NCBI GenBank assembly: GCA_031281815.1
Contig: JAITEY010000041.1
Span: 1 to 8,581, forward strand
DNA length: 8,581 nucleotides
Source of the DNA: Desulfovibrio sp.
GTDB lineage: Bacteria > Desulfobacterota > Desulfovibrionia > Desulfovibrionales > Desulfovibrionaceae
Reading direction: 5' to 3'
Part shown: positions 5,319-8,581 of the stretch, piece by piece
Layout of the letters: each line of letters begins with the position of its first letter
Numbering within the stretch: the first letter of the stretch is position 1
The notes under the pieces: model-generated
The model's database searches: none
Told to the model about the DNA's origin: nothing
What the model saw: only the letters and a program-made list of their open reading frames with translations
Program-made: the position numbers and the translations under genes

Positions 5319-6710
5319 TCAATTCCCGGCGCGCAGATTCGGCAGTATGCCGGTTTTGCCGGTGAGCACGCGGAAGCGGACAGGGCTTTCGCGGACGAAC
5401 GGGGATGCGGCCAAGGCGTCGACGGCTTTGCCCACCGCGTCATCCGATGCCCTGTGGGTCATGAGGACCAGCGGCACGGTGTTCGGCTCGGCCTTGTCGG
5501 CCGGTTCCGGAACCGCTTCGGCGGCATCGTCTTTTTGGATGACCTGGGCGAGAGAGATGGTGTGGTCGGCCAGGATGGCGGCCACATCGCGCAGGACGCC
5601 GGGGCGGTCTTCGACTTTCAGACGCAGGTAATGGGGGCTGAACGACTCGCAAGGGGCGATGATGCGCGCGGGCGTGGGCAGATGCGGGTGCGCGAAGCCG
5701 GTGTTGCAGGGGGGCATGTTCCTGGCGATGTCCAGGATGTCGGCGGTTACGGAACTCCCGGTCGGCAGGTCGCCGGCGCCTTTGCCGTGCAGGAAGACGG
5801 ACCCCGCCGCGTTGCCTTCGGCGCGCACGGCGTTGTAGGCGCCTTCCACGCGGGCCAGGAGAAAACGTTCGTGGACAAGGGCCGGGCAGACGCCGGCCTC
5901 AATGCCGCCGCGTTGCGGGTCGTCGCCGTGCAGGCGGGCGTAGCAGATGAGCTTGATGCGGCAGCCGAACTCCCGCGCGTAGCGGATGTCGACGGGCGAC
6001 ACGCCGGTGATGCCGCACACGGGTATGGCGGAGTACGGATACTCCGCCCCCCAGGCCAAGCGTATGAGCAGGTACAGCGTTTGCGCGGCGTCGCGGCCGT
6101 CTATATCCAGGACCGGGTCGGCTTCGGCATAGCCGAGCGCTTGGGCTTCCTTGAGTGCCGAAGCGAAGTCCATATCCTTGTCGCTCATTTCGGAAAGGAT
6201 GAAGTTGCTGGTACCGTTGAGGATGCCGACGAGGCTGTCCAGGCGGTCGCCGGCGAGGGCTTCGCGCAGGGTGCGGATAATCGGGATGCTGCCGCAGACA
6301 GAGGCTTCATAGCCGAGGTGCAGTTTTTTTTCCGCAGCCAGGGCGAAAATGTCGTTTCCCTGTTCGGCGAGCAGTGCCTTGTTGGCGGTGACGACGTGTT
6401 TTCCCGCCCGCAGGGCGTTTCTGACGAGGTCGCCGGCGTGCGTGGTGCCGCCGATGAGTTCGACGACAACGTCTGTTTCCGGGTCGTCGAGCAGATCCGC
6501 GAGGTTGTCGGTCAGGCGCGCGCCGTCGGGCAGGGGGCAGGCCCGCGCCTTGGAGAGGTCGCGCACAAGCACGCTTTTGACCCGCACTTCGCGTCCGGTG
6601 CGGGCGGTTATTTCCGCGCGGTTTTCCCGCAGGATGCGGAGAACTCCCGAGCCCACGGTGCCGAAGCCGGCGATGCCCAGGGTCAGGGGGGTATTGTGTC
6701 CGTCAATCAT
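5319..6710 (-). CDS. hom: Homoserine dehydrogenase with C-terminal ACT domain
   Basis: The enzyme reduces aspartate semialdehyde to homoserine with NAD(P)H, the branch point to threonine and methionine. The 463-residue product shows a Rossmann motif GFGTVG (15-20), the catalytic-domain block VVTANKALLAEQG (106-118) with K111, GILNGTSNF (162-170), and GYAEADP with E196. An ACT domain begins at LRLKVEDRPGVLRDVAAIL (362-380), fitting feedback control by threonine. The odd point is DIDGRDAAQT (202-211): D207 matches the catalytic Asp of the yeast enzyme, but the Lys four residues later (yeast K223, usually in an AHK-type sequence) is Thr211. The start is ATG 6710, with AAAGGCAGG-type sequence upstream that lies in a duplicated segment. 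It is 60 bp downstream of the alaC-like gene and probably cotranscribed with it. Confidence 0.95.
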   Translation of the reverse strand: MIDGHNTPLTLGIAGFGTVGSGVLRILRENRAEITARTGREVRVKSVLVRDLSKARACPLPDGARLTDNLADLLDDPETDVVVELIGGTTHAGDLVRNALRAGKHVVTANKALLAEQGNDIFALAAEKKLHLGYEASVCGSIPIIRTLREALAGDRLDSLVGILNGTSNFILSEMSDKDMDFASALKEAQALGYAEADPVLDIDGRDAAQTLYLLIRLAWGAEYPYSAIPVCGITGVSPVDIRYAREFGCRIKLICYARLHGDDPQRGGIEAGVCPALVHERFLLARVEGAYNAVRAEGNAAGSVFLHGKGAGDLPTGSSVTADILDIARNMPPCNTGFAHPHLPTPARIIAPCESFSPHYLRLKVEDRPGVLRDVAAILADHTISLAQVIQKDDAAEAVPEPADKAEPNTVPLVLMTHRASDDAVGKAVDALAASPFVRESPVRFRVLTGKTGILPNLRAGN

Positions 6711-6803
6711 TGCTGCCTGCCTTTGAAAACGCTTTGCGGAGAAGCTTGATACTTAAGGATATCGCATCCGTCAGCCGTCGCTGCCTGCCTTTGAAAGCGC
6801 TTT
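6692..6803 (-). repeat. 68-bp-offset direct duplication at the alaC/hom junction
   Basis: Positions 6692-6735 and 6760-6803 are 44-base direct copies with 36 identities; all eight differences are transitions. One copy covers the last codons and stop of the aminotransferase gene and bases beyond it. The other covers the end of the intergenic gap and the first codons of hom. The unit therefore carries the ribosome binding region of hom, whose core (AAAGGCAGGCAGC on the minus strand) equals the sequence encoding KAGS at the aminotransferase C-terminus. Confidence 0.85.
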
Positions 6804-7970
6804 TTTGATGCCGCGCACCGCCTGGTTGGTGCGTTGCCGGTTTTCGATAAGGGCGAAGCGCACATACTCGTCGCCCAGAGAGCCGAAGCCCAGTCCCGGC
6901 GAGACGGCCACATGCCCTTCCCGGAGCAGGAGTTTGGAAAACTCCACCGAACCCGCTTTGCGGAAGTCTTCGGGGATGCGCGCCCATACGAACATGGTGG
7001 CCTTGGGAGCGGGCACTTCCCAGCCTATACGGTTCAGTCCCTCAATGAGCCAGTCCCTGCGTTGCCTGTAGGTATCGCAGATTTCCGCCACGCCGTCGTC
7101 CACGCCGTTGAGGGGGGCGTTCAGGGCCACAGCGGCCGCTATCTGGACGGGCTGAAAGATACCGTAGTCCAGGTAGCTTTTGATGCGCTGCAAGGCATGC
7201 ACCATGTCGCGGTTGCCCACGCAGAAGCCTACGCGCCAGCCGGCCATGGAATAACTTTTGGACATGGAGAAAAATTCCACGCCCACATCCTTGGCTCCTT
7301 CGGCCTGCATGAAGCTCGGCGCCGTGTAGCCGTCGAACACAAGGTCGGCGTAGGCAAGGTCGTGCACGACCAGAACCTTGTACTCCTTGGCGAAGTCGAC
7401 GACTTTCCGGAAAAATTCGAGCGAGGCGATTTCGGTGGTCGGGTTGTGCGGGTAACTGATGAAAAGCACTTTGGGCTGAGGCCAGGTCTGGCGGCCGGCC
7501 AATTGCAGGTCTTCAAAAAAATCCCTGTCCCTGCCTATGGGTATGCGGCGCACGTCGGCGCCCGCTATGATGGGCGCGTAGGTGTGGATGGGGTACGTGG
7601 GGTCGGGGGTCAGCACCACGTCGCCGGGCGAAAGCACGGCCAGGGCCAGGTGGGCCAGTCCTTCCTTGGCCCCCATGGTGGCGATGGCCTCGCTTTCCGG
7701 GTCCAGGTAGACGTTGTAGCGGCGCTTGTACCAGTCGCAGACGGCCTTTCTGAGGTTGGGGATGCCGCGCGAGGCGGAGTACCTGTGGTTCACGGGTTTG
7801 GCCGCGGCCTCAATGACTTTGTCGACGATGAACTGCGGCGTGGCCAGGTCCGGGTTTCCCATGCCGAAATCCACAACGTCTATGTTGTTCCTGCGCATCT
7901 GCATCTTCAGATCCGTCACCGTCGAGAATACATAGGGCGGCAGACGCAGCATCCTGGGAAACTGTTCCAT
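6771..7970 (-). CDS. alaC: AlaC-like pyridoxal-phosphate aminotransferase (class I/II)
   Basis: The 399-residue product is a fold-type I aminotransferase closely resembling E. coli AlaC, the glutamate-pyruvate (alanine-forming) transaminase; blocks such as RLPPYVF (9-15), SASRGIP (65-71) and VLVVHDLAYADLVFDG (199-214) are nearly shared. PLP-site residues are visible: N176 in YPHNPT, D204 and Y207 in HDLAYAD, K238 in SMSKSYSMAGWR (the Schiff-base lysine), and R371 in YVRFALIENR for the substrate carboxylate. The start is ATG 7970, with a perfect AGGAGG eight bases upstream. Its position directly before hom suggests a joint transcript for aspartate-family or alanine amino-acid synthesis; in this context the true amino donor and acceptor could differ from AlaC, so the symbol is by similarity. 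It has its own strong promoter at 8012-8039. Confidence 0.92.
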   Translation of the reverse strand: MEQFPRMLRLPPYVFSTVTDLKMQMRRNNIDVVDFGMGNPDLATPQFIVDKVIEAAAKPVNHRYSASRGIPNLRKAVCDWYKRRYNVYLDPESEAIATMGAKEGLAHLALAVLSPGDVVLTPDPTYPIHTYAPIIAGADVRRIPIGRDRDFFEDLQLAGRQTWPQPKVLFISYPHNPTTEIASLEFFRKVVDFAKEYKVLVVHDLAYADLVFDGYTAPSFMQAEGAKDVGVEFFSMSKSYSMAGWRVGFCVGNRDMVHALQRIKSYLDYGIFQPVQIAAAVALNAPLNGVDDGVAEICDTYRQRRDWLIEGLNRIGWEVPAPKATMFVWARIPEDFRKAGSVEFSKLLLREGHVAVSPGLGFGSLGDEYVRFALIENRQRTNQAVRGIKKALSKAGSDG

Positions 7971-7978
7971 GCGGGAGG

Positions 7979-7984
7979 CCTCCT
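7979..7984 (-). promoter_or_regulatory. Ribosome binding site of the alaC-like gene
   Basis: The minus strand reads AGGAGG here, eight bases before ATG 7970, a full match to the anti-Shine-Dalgarno core. It settles the start over internal Met codons. Confidence 0.85.
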
Positions 7985-7990
7985 GAAATT

Positions 7991-8019
7991 TTGCCTTAAC
8001 GCGAAAGACACCTTATATT
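7991..8019 (+). promoter_or_regulatory. Sigma70-type promoter of uvrB
   Basis: TTGCCT (7991-7996) and TATATT (8014-8019) are separated by 17 bases, giving an expected start near 8026 and a leader of about 35 bases before the uvrB ATG. No LexA-type palindrome is evident, so damage control of this gene is not supported by the sequence. It shares its -10 region with the opposite promoter at 8012-8039. Confidence 0.7.
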
Positions 8020-8039
8020 CGCTGTGCGGAGCATGTCAA
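8012..8039 (-). promoter_or_regulatory. Sigma70-type promoter of the alaC-hom operon
   Basis: On the minus strand a consensus TTGACA (8039-8034) and TATAAG (8017-8012) are 16 bases apart, placing the start near 8005 with a leader of about 35 bases before ATG 7970. Both the -10 here and the uvrB -10 use the same TTATA block, so the two promoters overlap back to back. Confidence 0.75.
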
Positions 8040-8060
8040 AGGGGAAAGGATGAGAGGCGG

Positions 8061-8581
8061 ATGAGCGGAGAAAGCGGGAAAGCCGGGGGCCTTGAGCCCG
8101 CCTGCTTCAGCATGGAAACGGACTATACGCCGCGCGGGGACCAGCCCGAGGCCATAGAGACCATTGCCGGGAACCTGCATCAGCGGGTGCGCGACCAGAT
8201 TCTGCTGGGCGTCACGGGGTCGGGGAAAACCTTCACCATGGCGGGGGTCATCGCGGCAACGCGCAGGCCCGCGCTGATCCTGGCGCCGAACAAAACCCTC
8301 GCCGCGCAGTTGTACAACGAGTTCCGCGGGCTGTTTCCGCACAATGCCGTCGAATATTTCGTAAGCTATTATGATTATTATCAACCTGAGGCGTATGTCC
8401 CGTCCTCGGATACCTATATTGAAAAAGATTCCGCCATCAACGACAACATAGACAAGCTGCGTCATGCCGCCACCCATGCCCTGCTGACCCGCCGGGACAC
8501 CATCATCGTGGCGTCCGTCTCCTGCATTTACGGCCTGGGGTCGCCGGAATACTACGCAAGACTGGTCATCCCCGTGGAAGT
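8061..8581 (+). CDS. uvrB: Excinuclease ABC subunit UvrB (5' part, cut by window edge)
   Basis: UvrB is the damage-verifying helicase-like subunit of bacterial nucleotide excision repair; UvrA loads it onto DNA and UvrC then incises. The first 173 residues are visible, about a quarter of the usual length near 670. Walker A is GVTGSGKT (50-57), followed by APNKTLAAQLYNEF (75-88, motif Ia). The DNA-gripping beta-hairpin starts in SYYDYYQPEAYVPSSDTY (102-119), and ASVSCIYGLG (151-160) is the conserved segment after it. The start is ATG 8061, with GAGAGG three bases upstream and AAAGGA ten bases upstream. An ATG at 8050 in another frame meets TGA after four codons. The first 17 residues precede the conserved domain and are low-complexity, so ATG 8112 (Met18) is a possible but less likely start. 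Codon use matches the neighbours. Confidence 0.97.
   Translation, partial: MSGESGKAGGLEPACFSMETDYTPRGDQPEAIETIAGNLHQRVRDQILLGVTGSGKTFTMAGVIAATRRPALILAPNKTLAAQLYNEFRGLFPHNAVEYFVSYYDYYQPEAYVPSSDTYIEKDSAINDNIDKLRHAATHALLTRRDTIIVASVSCIYGLGSPEYYARLVIPVE

Noticed and set aside
5287..5320. GTGTTACAC followed by a U-rich run as a hom terminator
   Set aside because: The palindrome leaves a one-base loop with four-base arms, too small to form a stable terminator hairpin.
5454..6749. 431-codon plus-strand open frame
   Set aside because: It is the antisense shadow of hom; the minus-strand product is an unmistakable homoserine dehydrogenase.

Overview
This 8.6 kb, GC-rich window looks like chromosome from a Desulfovibrionaceae sulfate reducer. 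The best support is the NrfH-type cytochrome at the left edge, which lines up residue for residue (offset 3) with the Desulfovibrio vulgaris protein around both hemes as I remember it. The adjacent alaC-like aminotransferase and homoserine dehydrogenase genes, and a bacterial Rsm22-family protein, also fit. The organism is inferred from family resemblance only; no database search was possible.

Layout, left to right. (1) 1-323, minus strand: 5' part of nrfH, the membrane tetraheme quinol dehydrogenase of nitrite ammonification, cut by the window edge. (2) 324-668: non-coding, with the nrfH leader, a structured repeat-like element (498-594), a 14-bp palindrome and two hairpins just past murJ. 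(3) 669-5107, minus strand: a compact block transcribed rightmost gene first: an 18-codon upstream ORF, an Rsm22/METTL17-type Fe-S methyltransferase-like protein, a GT4 glycosyltransferase and MurJ. Every junction overlaps (4, 4 and 20 bp) and every chosen start is GTG. (4) 5108-5318: non-coding, with a second copy of the structured repeat-like element. (5) 5319-7970, minus strand: an alaC-like aminotransferase followed by homoserine dehydrogenase, 60 bp apart, an amino-acid biosynthesis pair. (6) 7971-8060: a 90-bp divergent promoter region in which two good sigma70-type promoters overlap back to back. (7) 8061-8581, plus strand: the 5' end of uvrB, cut by the window edge.

The genes are mostly core functions. 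The unusual signal is the amount of local duplication: a 53/65-bp duplication across the rsm22 start that creates the upstream ORF, a collagen-like Gly-X-Y minisatellite and a three-copy basic tail inside rsm22, a 68-bp-offset duplication at the alaC/hom junction whose mismatches are all transitions, and two related modular intergenic elements. The homoserine dehydrogenase also has Thr where characterised enzymes have a catalytic Lys. I see no phage, CRISPR, insertion sequence, tRNA or rRNA, and no clearly new multi-gene system.
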